Assembly: GCF_019710585.1 (NCBI RefSeq)
Contig: NZ_JAIFZQ010000020.1
Coordinates: 62,001-126,000, forward strand
Length of the DNA stretch: 64,000 nt
From: Arthrobacter sp. MAHUQ-56
Lineage (GTDB): Bacteria > Actinomycetota > Actinomycetes > Actinomycetales > Micrococcaceae
Direction of reading: 5' to 3'
The notes under the pieces were generated by a model that saw nothing but the letters and a program-made list of their open reading frames with translations, had not been told where the DNA came from and did no database searches. The translations under genes and the position numbers were made by a program. This document shows, one piece after another, positions 34,488 through 43,262 of the stretch; position 1 is the stretch's first letter; every line of letters starts with the position of its first letter.

Positions 34488-35428
34488 GCGCCATCAGCGA
34501 ACTTTCCTCTTTGAGCCGGCGGAAGGGCAAGGTTACTGCCGCGGAGAAGAAGGCGAACAGCCGCGACAACAAGGCCGCCTACATCTTCCTGCTGCCGTGG
34601 CTGGTAGGCCTGGTGGCCATCACCATCGGCCCGATGCTGATGTCCCTCTACCTTTCCTTCACTGATTACAATCTGCTTCAGCCGCCTGAATGGACCGGGC
34701 TGGATAACTTTATCCGGATGCTCAGCGACGCCCGATTGCACAACTCGCTGCGGGTCACCTTCACCTATGTGTTTGTCGGTGTTCCGCTGCAGCTGGCTGT
34801 GGCGCTGTTGATCGCACTCGTCCTGGACAAGGGGCTGCGCGGCCTCCCGTTCTACCGCTCCGTGTTCTACCTGCCGTCCCTGCTGGGCGGCTCGGTGGCC
34901 GTTGCCATCCTGTGGAAGCAGATCTTCGGCACCACCGGCCTGGTCAACCAGGTCCTGGCAATGTTCGGCATTCAGGGCCCCGGCTGGATTTCGGACCCCA
35001 GCACGGCGCTCGGCTCGATCATCCTGCTGCACGTCTGGACGTTCGGCGCGCCGATGATCATCTTCCTGGCCGGGCTGCGCCAGATCCCGAACATGTACTA
35101 CGAGGCCGCCAGGGTTGACGGCGCCACCACGCTCCAGCAGTTCTGGCGGATCACGCTGCCCATGCTGAGCCCCATCATCTTCTTCAACCTGGTGCTGCAG
35201 ATCATCGGCTCGTTCCAGTCATTCACGCAGGCGTTCATCGTCTCCGGGGGCAACGGCGGTCCGTCCGACTCCACCATGTTCTTCACTCTCTACCTCTACC
35301 AAAAGGGCTTCGGCCAGTTCGACATGGGCTATGCCTCGGCCATGGCGTGGGTGCTGCTGCTCATCATCGGCGTGTTCACCGCCATCAACTTCATCGCTTC
35401 TAAGTATTGGGTTTTCTATGACGACTAA
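34484..35428 (+). CDS. Carbohydrate ABC transporter permease (CUT1, MalF-like), importer 1
   Basis: 314 residues from GTG 34484. Six membrane segments are expected, the first being YIFLLPWLVGLVAITIGPML. The ATPase-contact EAA loop is YEAARVDGATTLQQFWRITL. Ends 11 bases inside the next permease gene. Close paralogue of the permease at 43.3 kb (shared PWLxGxxAxTxGPM, LYLSFTxYNL and GLDN). No ATPase gene is in the operon, so it must use an MsiK-like shared ATPase encoded elsewhere. The partner binding protein follows at 36.6 kb. Confidence 0.92.
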   Translation: MSAISELSSLSRRKGKVTAAEKKANSRDNKAAYIFLLPWLVGLVAITIGPMLMSLYLSFTDYNLLQPPEWTGLDNFIRMLSDARLHNSLRVTFTYVFVGVPLQLAVALLIALVLDKGLRGLPFYRSVFYLPSLLGGSVAVAILWKQIFGTTGLVNQVLAMFGIQGPGWISDPSTALGSIILLHVWTFGAPMIIFLAGLRQIPNMYYEAARVDGATTLQQFWRITLPMLSPIIFFNLVLQIIGSFQSFTQAFIVSGGNGGPSDSTMFFTLYLYQKGFGQFDMGYASAMAWVLLLIIGVFTAINFIASKYWVFYDD

Positions 35429-36362
35429 GCTGGAGACGCTGCCCGCCCCGGACAGGAAGTCCGCAGGCACCGGCAAGCCTACGAACCACAAACCCAGGGT
35501 CCGCGAGTCCCGTGGAACCCTGGCCTTCAGCCGGGCCCAACGCGGCAAATCGCTGATGAAGCACGGCATCCTCATCCTGGCCGGCGGCCTGATGATCTAC
35601 CCGCTGCTGTGGATGGTGGTGTCCTCGCTGCGCCCCAACGAGTTGATCTTCCGGGAGCCGGGCCTGTGGCTCAACAGCCTGGAAATGGGCAACTACACCT
35701 CCGGCTGGTCCGCCCTGACGCATCCGTTCGGCCACTACATGCTCAACTCCGCGATCGTGGTGATCGGGTCGATCCTGGGAAACCTGGTCTCGTGCTCCAT
35801 GGCCGCCTATGCGTTTGCCCGGCTGCAGTTCACGGGAAAGAAGCTGTTCTTCGGCATCATGCTGCTGACCATCATGCTGCCGTTCCATGTGGTCATCGTT
35901 CCGCAGTACATCCTGTTTTCCCAGATCGGCTGGGTAAACACCTTCTGGCCGCTGCTGGTCCCCAAGCTGCTCGCCACGGACGCGTTCTTCGTGTTCCTGA
36001 TGGTGCAGTTCATCCGGGGCATTCCCCGCGAGCTGGACGAGGCTGCAAGGATCGACGGCGCCGGCCACCCGCGCATCTTCCTGCGCGTCATCCTGCCCCT
36101 CATGGTGCCGGCCCTGGCCACCACCACCATCTTCACGTTCATCTGGACCTGGAACGACTTCTTCGGAGCCTTGATCTACCTCACGGACCCGGACATGTTC
36201 ACGGTTCCGGTGGCGTTGCGGGCCTTCGTGGACTCCCAATCCGCGACGAGCTGGGGTTCGCTGTTCGCCATGTCCATCGTGTCCCTGCTGCCCGTGTTCC
36301 TGGTTTTCCTCTTCGGCCAGCGGTTCCTCATCAAGGGCATCGCCACCACCGGCATCAAATAG
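35418..36362 (+). CDS. Carbohydrate ABC transporter permease (CUT1, MalG-like), importer 1
   Basis: 314 residues from ATG 35418, overlapping the upstream gene by 11 bases. The ORF could be read from 35331 but that lies deep inside the first permease. EAA loop DEAARIDGAGHPRIFLRVIL; six expected helices, with LMIYPLLWMVVSSLRPN at the start. Ends RFLIKGIATTGIK as usual for MalG-type subunits. A strong hairpin follows, so the downstream binding-protein gene has its own transcript. Confidence 0.92.
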   Translation: MTTKLETLPAPDRKSAGTGKPTNHKPRVRESRGTLAFSRAQRGKSLMKHGILILAGGLMIYPLLWMVVSSLRPNELIFREPGLWLNSLEMGNYTSGWSALTHPFGHYMLNSAIVVIGSILGNLVSCSMAAYAFARLQFTGKKLFFGIMLLTIMLPFHVVIVPQYILFSQIGWVNTFWPLLVPKLLATDAFFVFLMVQFIRGIPRELDEAARIDGAGHPRIFLRVILPLMVPALATTTIFTFIWTWNDFFGALIYLTDPDMFTVPVALRAFVDSQSATSWGSLFAMSIVSLLPVFLVFLFGQRFLIKGIATTGIK

Positions 36363-36386
36363 CAGATTGACCCCCGCGAACCCTGA

Positions 36387-36426
36387 CCGAGCGGCCCGCC
36401 CTGGTGGCGGGCCGCTCGGCGGTTTT
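36387..36426 (+). terminator. Rho-independent terminator after importer 1 permeases
   Basis: A 14-bp perfect stem, CCGAGCGGCCCGCC (36387-36400) with GGCGGGCCGCTCGG (36406-36419), a 5-base loop, then CGGTTTTGT. Confidence 0.85.
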
Positions 36427-36452
36427 GTAGGGGCATTCCCGCGCCGAAACAT

Positions 36453-36482
36453 CTTGTATTACAAGTATGACGCTTGTATTCT
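36453..36482 (+). promoter_or_regulatory. Probable promoter with a 13-bp palindrome upstream of binding protein 1
   Basis: CTTGTATTACAAG (36453-36465) is a perfect palindrome. A promoter TTGTAT (36455-36460), 16-bp spacer, TATTCT (36477-36482) can be drawn across it. The palindrome does not match the LacI operators here. Confidence 0.45.
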
Positions 36483-36490
36483 TAGTTGCA

Positions 36491-36502
36491 GAAAGCGCTT
36501 TC
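36491..36502. promoter_or_regulatory. LacI-type operator, motif A, perfect palindrome
   Basis: GAAAGCGCTTTC is fully self-complementary and begins 9 bases after the proposed -10 box, over the expected transcription start of the binding-protein gene. Confidence 0.7.
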
Positions 36503-36570
36503 CATTCACTCGGAGCCCTCACCGAACTCCACCCCCCAATCCCCAAGATCAACGAAGATCGGAGTACACA

Positions 36571-37929
36571 GTGCCGCTTTTTCCACGCCCTGCGTCTGCA
36601 GCAAAGCAGCCGGCAGGCAGACCTTCACCGGGCCCCTCCCGCCGCACCCGTAAAGCAGGCGCAGTCGCCGCCGCCGTCGCGGCCGTCATGGCCCTCAGCG
36701 CCTGCGGCGGGGGAGCCTCGCCACAGAATGCCGATGGCACCGTTGAGCTGCGCTTCTCCTGGTGGGGTGGCGACAAGCGCGCCCAGCTGACCCAGGAGGC
36801 GATCAAGCAGTTCGAGGCCGAAAACCCGAAGATCAAGATCAAGCCGGAATTCGGCGACTGGAGCGGCTACTGGGACAAGCTTGCCACCCAGGTGGCTGCC
36901 AACGACGCCCCGGACGTCATCCAGATGGACGAAAAGTACATCACGGAGTATTCCAGCCGCGGCGCCCTCCTGGACCTGTCCAAGTACGACATCGACACCT
37001 CCAAACTCGACGAGGCGGCCCTCAACGCGGGCAAGGGCGAGAAGGGGCTGACGGGAATCCCGGCCGGTATCAACGCCGCCACCATCCTGGCCAACCCGGC
37101 CGTCTTCCAGGCCGCCGGTGTCCCGCTCCCGGATGACTCGAAATGGACCTGGGAGGACTTCGGGCGCATCGCCGCGGAGATCACGGCGAAGTCGCCCAAG
37201 GGCACCTATGGCGCGGCGGCTTATGGGACGGACGAAGCTTCCCTGGGCGTGTGGCTCCGGCAGAACGGAAAGTCCCTCTACACGTCCGATGGCAAGCTGG
37301 GCTTCGAGCCGGGCGATATTGCCGAGTGGTGGGCATTCCTGAAGAAGCTGAGCCAGGACAAAGCCGTGCCTTCCGCCTCCGAGGTGGTCGAAGCCGAGGC
37401 CGCTCCCCTTGACCAGAGCGGGCTGGCGACCGGCAAGAACGGAATGGCCTTCTGGTGGTCCAACCAGGCTCCGGCGCTGGAGAAGGCGTCCGGCGGCGAC
37501 CTGAAGATCCTGCGCTTCCCCACCAAGACCGGCTCCGCTGCCGATGCAGGGCTCTGGTACAAGGCATCCCAGTTCTGGTCCGCCTCCTCGCGCACCAAGC
37601 ACCCCCAGGAGACGGCGAAGTTCATCAACTTCCTCACCAACAACGTCAAGGCCGGCGAGGCCCTCCTGGCCGACCGCGGCGTCTACCCGAACTCCGAGGT
37701 GCGGACGGCAATCCAGCCCAAGCTGACCCCGGCGGACGTCAAGGTGGTCTCCTTCATCGACCAGATCAAGGACGAACTCGGCGAGGCCCCGGCGCCGCCG
37801 CCGAAGGGTGCAGGTGCCATCCAGGAAATCATCAAACGGTACACCTCTGAAGTCCTGTTCGAGCGGCTGTCCCCCGAGGACGCAGGCAAGAAGGCCACCG
37901 ATGAGATGAAGTCAGCCATCGCCAGCTAG
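36571..37929 (+). CDS. Extracellular sugar-binding lipoprotein, importer 1
   Basis: 452 residues from GTG 36571, 6 bases after GGAG. A basic N-terminus, a hydrophobic stretch and the lipobox LSACGGG give a lipid-anchored protein. SBP family 1 marks: RFSWWGGDKRAQLTQEAI, NPKIKIKPEFGDWSGYW, DVIQMDEKYI and KGLTGIPAG. Homologous to the binding protein at 41.9 kb. Unusually it lies after its permeases, behind a terminator, with its own promoter and operator. The ligand is unknown; a sugar or oligosaccharide from pectin is likely from context. Confidence 0.9.
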   Translation: MPLFPRPASAAKQPAGRPSPGPSRRTRKAGAVAAAVAAVMALSACGGGASPQNADGTVELRFSWWGGDKRAQLTQEAIKQFEAENPKIKIKPEFGDWSGYWDKLATQVAANDAPDVIQMDEKYITEYSSRGALLDLSKYDIDTSKLDEAALNAGKGEKGLTGIPAGINAATILANPAVFQAAGVPLPDDSKWTWEDFGRIAAEITAKSPKGTYGAAAYGTDEASLGVWLRQNGKSLYTSDGKLGFEPGDIAEWWAFLKKLSQDKAVPSASEVVEAEAAPLDQSGLATGKNGMAFWWSNQAPALEKASGGDLKILRFPTKTGSAADAGLWYKASQFWSASSRTKHPQETAKFINFLTNNVKAGEALLADRGVYPNSEVRTAIQPKLTPADVKVVSFIDQIKDELGEAPAPPPKGAGAIQEIIKRYTSEVLFERLSPEDAGKKATDEMKSAIAS

Positions 37930-37970
37930 TCTTCGCGCGGTTAGCCTTCCCGCCGTCCGACGGCGGATGG

Positions 37971-38019
37971 CAGCTCCACCCCGGCAGGAACCATGGTTCC
38001 CGCCGGGGTGGAGCTGTTT
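37971..38019. terminator. Terminator between binding protein 1 and the DUF222 gene
   Basis: A 15-bp stem, CAGCTCCACCCCGGC (37971-37985) with GCCGGGGTGGAGCTG (38002-38016), followed by TTTA. The loop holds a second palindrome, GGAACCATGGTTCC. Confidence 0.8.
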
Positions 38020-38053
38020 AATTGCCGGCTTGGATGTTGATCACTTGGGACCC

Positions 38054-39592
38054 TTACGGAATGCCGGTCTTGAGGGCGGTGCCACGCTTCCGCCCATGAA
38101 TGCGGGGCGGTATTACCCTCCCTAAAACATGGACGGCGTTGGGAAGCAGGGCTTGTTCAGCTGTGGATCGGCAGGCGGCGTAACGATGCTGATCTGGTCC
38201 GGTAAGTGCAGTTCCTGGCAGCGGTGGTGCGGTTGATCGGTAGGTGTGTCCGGTGGGGGTGGTGGTTTTGACTGTGTGCCGCGGGCCTGGTTCTGGTTTG
38301 GCGGTCCAGCCTGGGGTTTCCTTGGTGTGGTTGCAGGCTTCGCAGAGGCCCTGGCCGTTGGATGCAACAGTGGGGCCGCCTGCTTGCCAGGAGGCGATGT
38401 GGTCGTGGTGCCGGATGGGGGCGTCGCAGTAGGGGGTGCGGCAGGTGTCGTCCCGAATCTGGAGGAAGCGTTTGAGCCCTGCCGGGAAGAGCCGGGCTTT
38501 GGAGTCCATGGCGACAAGTTCCCCGGTGCCGGGGGCGGTGTAGAGCCTGCGGAGAAAGAGATCCAGGTCTTGAGTGCCGGTTTCCGGGTTGCCGGTGTCA
38601 CTCCCGGTGGTACCACTTGTGAGGGCGTCGTCTGTGCTGTTCTTGCGGGTGAGGGCGAGGTCGCGGGCGGTTGCTGCGGGGATGGTGCCGTAGCCGGGGA
38701 GGCGTGCGGGTTCGGCATCGCCCTGGAGGAGGGTGCGGTCGGTCATGACGAGCTGGATCTCGACCCCGATGATGCCGCCGGGGGTGCCGGTGACGCGTTC
38801 GACCAGGGTGTCCGCCATGACCTGCCCCCGGGACCGGTCGTCCCCTGCCGACCGGGCGGTGTCCGCGTCCCGGGCCAGGGCGGCGTAGGTGGCGACGCCC
38901 TGGGCGACAGGGAGCAGCGCGGTGAGGTAAGTCATGGTGTCCGGGGCCGGGCGCAGGCTCACGCACCGCTCGCCCACAGCCCGGGCCGCACGCTTCGCCA
39001 CAGAGGCAGGGTCCCGCCGGTAGGCAGCCGCACGCACCGCGGCCACAACCGCTTTATCACCGGCGCCGTCGAGGGGGCCGGTGTCGGCGGCGAGCTCCTC
39101 ATCAACCGCGGCCCGGTCCCCGGCCGACAGGCAGATGGTTTCCTTCACGACCAGCGTTGCCCGCCACTCATTCAACCGGCCGGCCCGGAAAGCGGCGAAC
39201 GTGTGCGGCATCCCGGTGAGGGTTTTAGCCAGGCCCAGCAGCCGGGAACCGCGGGCCGGGGACTCCCGCCGCGCGAGCGCGATCTGCGCCGCGACCCCTG
39301 CACCCAGCTCATCGACTGGCACCCCGGCAGCGGCCTGCTCCCTGCGCTGCCACAGGTCAAAAGCAACAGCGGCCTCAGCCTGCCGGGCACCCGCCAGGCA
39401 CTTCAGGTCCTCCAGCCCGCGCACATGGTCGATCAAACCCGGACCATCAGCAGCAAGCGGAACACGAGCCAGCAGCTTCAGGACATCCCTAATGCAAGGG
39501 GCGGCGGGTGGGATTGGAGTGGCACCAGCAGCGCACAGTTCGGCGCATTGCACCGCCTGCTGCACTGCCACCGTTCCCAAAACCGCTTCCAT
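38054..39592 (-). CDS. DUF222 / HNH endonuclease-domain protein (13E12 repeat family)
   Basis: 512 residues from ATG 39592; an in-frame GTG 39631 would add 13. The DUF222 region fills the first ~360 residues (RLNEWRATLVVKETICLS, YLTALLPVAQGVATYAAL). The C-terminal HNH motif reads CRTPYCDAPIRHHDHI, then CEACNHTKE, with the Cys and His needed for a zinc-bound HNH site. Proteins of this family occur in many copies in Arthrobacter and Mycobacterium genomes and are thought to be mobile; their target is unknown. It breaks the run of sugar genes between importer 1 and the GH42 gene. Confidence 0.88.
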   Translation of the reverse strand: MEAVLGTVAVQQAVQCAELCAAGATPIPPAAPCIRDVLKLLARVPLAADGPGLIDHVRGLEDLKCLAGARQAEAAVAFDLWQRREQAAAGVPVDELGAGVAAQIALARRESPARGSRLLGLAKTLTGMPHTFAAFRAGRLNEWRATLVVKETICLSAGDRAAVDEELAADTGPLDGAGDKAVVAAVRAAAYRRDPASVAKRAARAVGERCVSLRPAPDTMTYLTALLPVAQGVATYAALARDADTARSAGDDRSRGQVMADTLVERVTGTPGGIIGVEIQLVMTDRTLLQGDAEPARLPGYGTIPAATARDLALTRKNSTDDALTSGTTGSDTGNPETGTQDLDLFLRRLYTAPGTGELVAMDSKARLFPAGLKRFLQIRDDTCRTPYCDAPIRHHDHIASWQAGGPTVASNGQGLCEACNHTKETPGWTAKPEPGPRHTVKTTTPTGHTYRSTAPPLPGTALTGPDQHRYAACRSTAEQALLPNAVHVLGRVIPPRIHGRKRGTALKTGIP

Positions 39593-39739
39593 AACCAAAG
39601 TCTTCCACCACGGTCTGACAACCACAGCCACCCAAAAGCCCTATGTGGAAAACGGTAAAAGCACCCCCCGAAGCCGCTGTGCAGGGACGCGACGGCGGCA
39701 CCCAAGGCAGGCGCCGTCGTCGGACTTCTGCCCGGGACT

Positions 39740-41755
39740 CTAGCCCTCCGCGATGACCGCGACACCACCTGCCGGAACTGTGCCGGAAAATGCGCCGCCC
39801 GTTAACAGTTCCGAGCCGGACGCATGAACCGAGGCTTCCGCCCGCGTGTGGTTGATGGCGAACAGGAAACCCTGCCCGTCGGCCGAACGCCTCCGAACCA
39901 ACTCCACGCCGGGATCGGCGACGGCAACGGGGGAGGCCCCGGATTCAGCGAGCAACCTGTCCAAAAGGGACTCGATCCCGTCCGCGTCCGGGAACGTAGC
40001 CAGGTACCAGGCGGCCCCGGACCCCACAGCCCGGCGTGTGAGGGACGGAACCCCCTCCAACGGGTATTCGGTGAAGGTCTGCACCGCCTCCGCGCCGGCC
40101 AGATGGACATCCTCGCTCCAGATGGACGAAACGGTGCCGTCGCTCAGCTTCAGCCGGGATCCGGCCAGCAGGGGATGGAACTCCTCCACGCGCACCCCGA
40201 GGAGCTCACGGAAAGCACCGGGATATCCTCCCAGCCGCACCTGGTCCTGCATGTCCACGATCCCACTGAAATAGCTCACCAGGACCGTGGCGCCCGCGGC
40301 GGCAGCGGCGGCGATGTTGGCAGCATCGTCATCGGAGACGGCGTAGAGCGTGCACACCAGCACCAGGTGGTACCCCTCAAGGGACGCGGACGGATGCACG
40401 ATGTCCACGGAGATGCCGCGCAGGACCAGGGCGCGGTGGAAGGCCCGCAGCAGGTCCAGGTACCGGACATCGATGCTGGGCTTCGAATCTATTTCACTCG
40501 CCCACCAGGCCTCGTAGTCAAAGACAATGGCAACGCGCGATTCCACGCGCGAACCGCGCACCGGCGCCAGCCGCTTCAACGCGTCCCCCAGCTCCACCAC
40601 TTCGCGCCACACCCGGCTGTCGCGCCCCGCGTGCGGGACCATGGCGGAGTGGAACTTTTCGGAGCCCGCGAAGCTCTGGCGCCACTGGAAGAACATCACA
40701 GCGTCCGCGCCCCGGGCCACGTGCGCCAGGGAATTCCGGAGCATCTCCCCGGGCATCTTGGGCTGGTTGCGCGGTTGCCAGTTGACGGCCGACGTCGAGT
40801 GTTCCATGAGGATCCACGGGTCACCGCCCGCAATGCCGCGGGTAAGGTCCGCGCTGAACGCGAGTTCGATGTGCCGCTCGGGGTCCGCCGCCACCAGGTA
40901 ATGGTCGTTGGCGATCACGTCCAGGTCCTTGGCCCAGTCGAAGTAGTCCATCGACTTGGTGGCGCTGGAGGCCATCAGGTTGGTGGTGCACGGAATGTCG
41001 GGTGTGACTTCACGCAGCACCGCCACCAGCTCGCGGTAGTAGTCCATCAGCGCCCAGGAGTTGAACCGCTGGAAGTCCAGCTGCTGTCCCGGATTCAGCG
41101 TGGAGGGCGCGGCGGCGGGCGGCAGGATCTCATCGAAGGAGCCGTAGTTCTGGGACCAGAACGCCGTGCCCCAGGACGCGTTGAGGGCCTGGATGGTCCC
41201 GTACCGGCGCTCCAGCCAGGCGCGGAAGGCGGCGGCGTCCTCTTCACCGTAGAACTCGGAGACGTGGCAGCCAAGTTCATTGTCCACATGCCAGAGCGCC
41301 AGGGCGGGATGGTCCTTGTACCGTTCAGCGATGGTGCGGGTGATCCCCGCGGCATAGCGGCGGTAAACGGCCGACGACGGCGTGTAGTGCCGCCGCGAGC
41401 CCGGCCCCAGCACGGTTCCGTCAGCCGCCACCGGAAGGATTTCCGGGTGTCTCCGGACCAGCCACGCCGGGGGAGCGGCGGTGGCGGTGGCCAGGGCCAC
41501 TTTCACTCCGATCCCCGCGAGGTTGTCCATGACGTCGTCCAGCCAGCCGAAGTCGTACTTTCCCTCGGCCGGTTCCAGCAGGGCCCACGAGAAGATGCCG
41601 ACGCTAAGGAAGTTAACGCCCGCTTCCTGCATCAGTTCCAGGTCCTCCAGCCGGACACTGGCCGGCCACTGCTCGGGGTTGTAGTCGCCGCCGAAAGCGA
41701 TGCCCTGGACGTTGCTCCAGACGTTCGGTGCACTCGTGGTTTCCTGCATGGTCAT
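39740..41755 (-). CDS. Beta-galactosidase, glycoside hydrolase family 42
   Basis: 671 residues from ATG 41755 after AAAGGAG. The TIM barrel starts FGGDYNPEQWP (21-31). The acid/base Glu is E160 in WHVDNELGCH and the nucleophile E318 in ILMEHSTSAVNW. A trimerisation (about 390-600) and a small C-terminal domain complete the family plan. No signal peptide, so it is intracellular and acts on imported galactosides. GH42 enzymes often remove galactose from galactan or arabinogalactan oligosaccharides, which fits rhamnogalacturonan I side chains. Divergent from binding protein 2. Confidence 0.95.
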   Translation of the reverse strand: MTMQETTSAPNVWSNVQGIAFGGDYNPEQWPASVRLEDLELMQEAGVNFLSVGIFSWALLEPAEGKYDFGWLDDVMDNLAGIGVKVALATATAAPPAWLVRRHPEILPVAADGTVLGPGSRRHYTPSSAVYRRYAAGITRTIAERYKDHPALALWHVDNELGCHVSEFYGEEDAAAFRAWLERRYGTIQALNASWGTAFWSQNYGSFDEILPPAAAPSTLNPGQQLDFQRFNSWALMDYYRELVAVLREVTPDIPCTTNLMASSATKSMDYFDWAKDLDVIANDHYLVAADPERHIELAFSADLTRGIAGGDPWILMEHSTSAVNWQPRNQPKMPGEMLRNSLAHVARGADAVMFFQWRQSFAGSEKFHSAMVPHAGRDSRVWREVVELGDALKRLAPVRGSRVESRVAIVFDYEAWWASEIDSKPSIDVRYLDLLRAFHRALVLRGISVDIVHPSASLEGYHLVLVCTLYAVSDDDAANIAAAAAAGATVLVSYFSGIVDMQDQVRLGGYPGAFRELLGVRVEEFHPLLAGSRLKLSDGTVSSIWSEDVHLAGAEAVQTFTEYPLEGVPSLTRRAVGSGAAWYLATFPDADGIESLLDRLLAESGASPVAVADPGVELVRRRSADGQGFLFAINHTRAEASVHASGSELLTGGAFSGTVPAGGVAVIAEG

Positions 41756-41806
41756 GGGACTCCTTTGTCTGCTCGCGAACGGAAGGTAGCTGATGTCAGA
41801 CCTTTG

Positions 41807-41818
41807 GAAAACGCTTGC
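41807..41818. promoter_or_regulatory. LacI-type operator, motif A (GH42/importer 2 region)
   Basis: GAAAACGCTTGC, one base from the consensus, overlapping the -35 of the importer 2 promoter. Confidence 0.55.
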
Positions 41819-41843
41819 CCAACCCTCGCACAGCAGCTATTGT
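41815..41843 (+). promoter_or_regulatory. Probable promoter of importer 2
   Basis: TTGCCC (41815-41820), 17-bp spacer, TATTGT (41838-41843). Motif A covers the -35 and motif B the -10 edge. Confidence 0.5.
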
Positions 41844-41852
41844 ATCGTTTCA
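41841..41852. promoter_or_regulatory. LacI-type operator, motif B (GH42/importer 2 region)
   Basis: TGTATCGTTTCA, the reverse complement of TGAAACGATACA, one base from the site at the rhamnose promoter (TGAAACGATTCA). It lies at the -10/start region. Confidence 0.55.
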
Positions 41853-41927
41853 GAAGCCGTGTTAGCCAGCTCACTACCTCCCCTGGTGGGCGGACCGGGC
41901 CAGCACACATCGAGCAAGGAGGCTCCC

Positions 41928-43217
41928 GTGATCAACAGAAGGCATTTCCTCACAACCGTGGCCGTCGGCACCGCATCCGCCGCAGCCTTGGCGGCATGCG
42001 GGAACGGGTCCAGCTCTTCCGGGCAGACCGGAACCGCCGAGAAGCCCGTGACCATCAACTACACCTGGTGGGGCAACGACGACCGCGCCGAGCGCACCCG
42101 CAAGGCCATCGCACTCTTCGAATCGAAGAACCCGGACATCAAGGTCAACGGCAACTTCACCGACTTCGCCGGCTACTGGCAGAAGCGCGCCACCGAGGCT
42201 GCCGGCGGCGGCCTGCCCGACGTCATGCAGTGGGACCTGTCCTACCTGCGCGACTACGGCCAGCGCAACCAGCTGCTGGACCTGAGCACCGTCAAGATCA
42301 ACACTGAGGCGTTCGAGAAGTCACTCCTGCCGTCCGGCCAGATCAAGGGCAAGACCTACGGCATCCCCACCAGCACCAACGCCTTCGCCGTCTACTACGA
42401 CCCCGCTAAGCTGGCCTCGCTGGGCATTGCCGAGCCCGACGGCAGCTGGTCCTACAAGGAATTCAACGACTTCCTGAGCCAGGTGGGCAGCAAGAGCAAC
42501 GGTGCCCTCTATGGCGGCACCGACTACACCGGCGTCTGGTGGATGTTCAACATCTGGCTCCGGCAGAACAACATCCAGGCCTTCACCCCGGAGGGCAAGC
42601 TGGGCTTCAGCAAGGACGACCTGAAGAAGTGGTGGAACCTCACCGCAAGCCTGCGCGGCACGGGCGCCATCATCCCCGAGGACCGCGTCACCCAGTTGGC
42701 CCCCAAGTCCCCGTTCGGCTCCAACGCCACCGCAACAGAGGTCACCTGGGACAACTTCATGGCCGGCTACCTGGGGGACAGTGGCGCCAAGGAGCTCAAG
42801 CTCGTCCCTGTCCCGTCCGACAACCAGGACAACCTGGGACTGTTCCTCAAGCCCTCCATGCTCATGGTGGCCAGCGCCAAGACCAAGTTCAAGGACGCTG
42901 CCGCCCGGTTCATCGACTTCATGGTCAACGACCCCGAGGTGGGCCAGATCTTCAAGACCTCCCGCGGCGTTCCCGCCTCGAAGACCCAGCGTGACGGCAC
43001 CACTTTCGATGGCACGGACAAGGCCGTGGTCGATTACGAGAAGTCCATCGAGAAGTACCTCAAGGACGCCCCCGAGCCGCCGATCGTCGGCTTCGGCACG
43101 CTGGAAGCCTCCTTCAAGCGCATCGCCTCGGACCTGAACTACGGCAAGCTCACCGTCGACGGTGCAACCGATGCCTGGTTCAAGGAAGCCGAAGACCTCA
43201 TCAAGCAGAACGCCTGA
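41928..43217 (+). CDS. Extracellular sugar-binding lipoprotein, importer 2
   Basis: 429 residues from GTG 41928, 5 bases after AAGGAGG. The N-terminus NRRHFLTTVAVG has a Tat-like RRxFL pattern and ends in the lipobox LAAC, so it may be exported folded and then lipidated. SBP family 1 core: YTWWGNDDRAERTRKAI, NPDIKVNGNFTDFAGYW, DVMQWDLSYL, YGIPTSTNAF. Paralogue of binding protein 1. Divergent from the GH42 gene, so the ligand is probably a galactoside or arabinogalactan fragment (inference). Confidence 0.92.
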   Translation: MINRRHFLTTVAVGTASAAALAACGNGSSSSGQTGTAEKPVTINYTWWGNDDRAERTRKAIALFESKNPDIKVNGNFTDFAGYWQKRATEAAGGGLPDVMQWDLSYLRDYGQRNQLLDLSTVKINTEAFEKSLLPSGQIKGKTYGIPTSTNAFAVYYDPAKLASLGIAEPDGSWSYKEFNDFLSQVGSKSNGALYGGTDYTGVWWMFNIWLRQNNIQAFTPEGKLGFSKDDLKKWWNLTASLRGTGAIIPEDRVTQLAPKSPFGSNATATEVTWDNFMAGYLGDSGAKELKLVPVPSDNQDNLGLFLKPSMLMVASAKTKFKDAAARFIDFMVNDPEVGQIFKTSRGVPASKTQRDGTTFDGTDKAVVDYEKSIEKYLKDAPEPPIVGFGTLEASFKRIASDLNYGKLTVDGATDAWFKEAEDLIKQNA

Positions 43218-43262
43218 GCAAGCATCAATGCCCGATCCAGGCTCGACTGACGGAATGAACTC

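Noticed and set aside
39824-42307. 827-residue plus-strand open frame over the GH42 gene and binding protein 2
   Set aside because: Antisense to a GH42 gene with both catalytic Glu residues; its product is His/Arg/Gly-rich without a recognisable domain.
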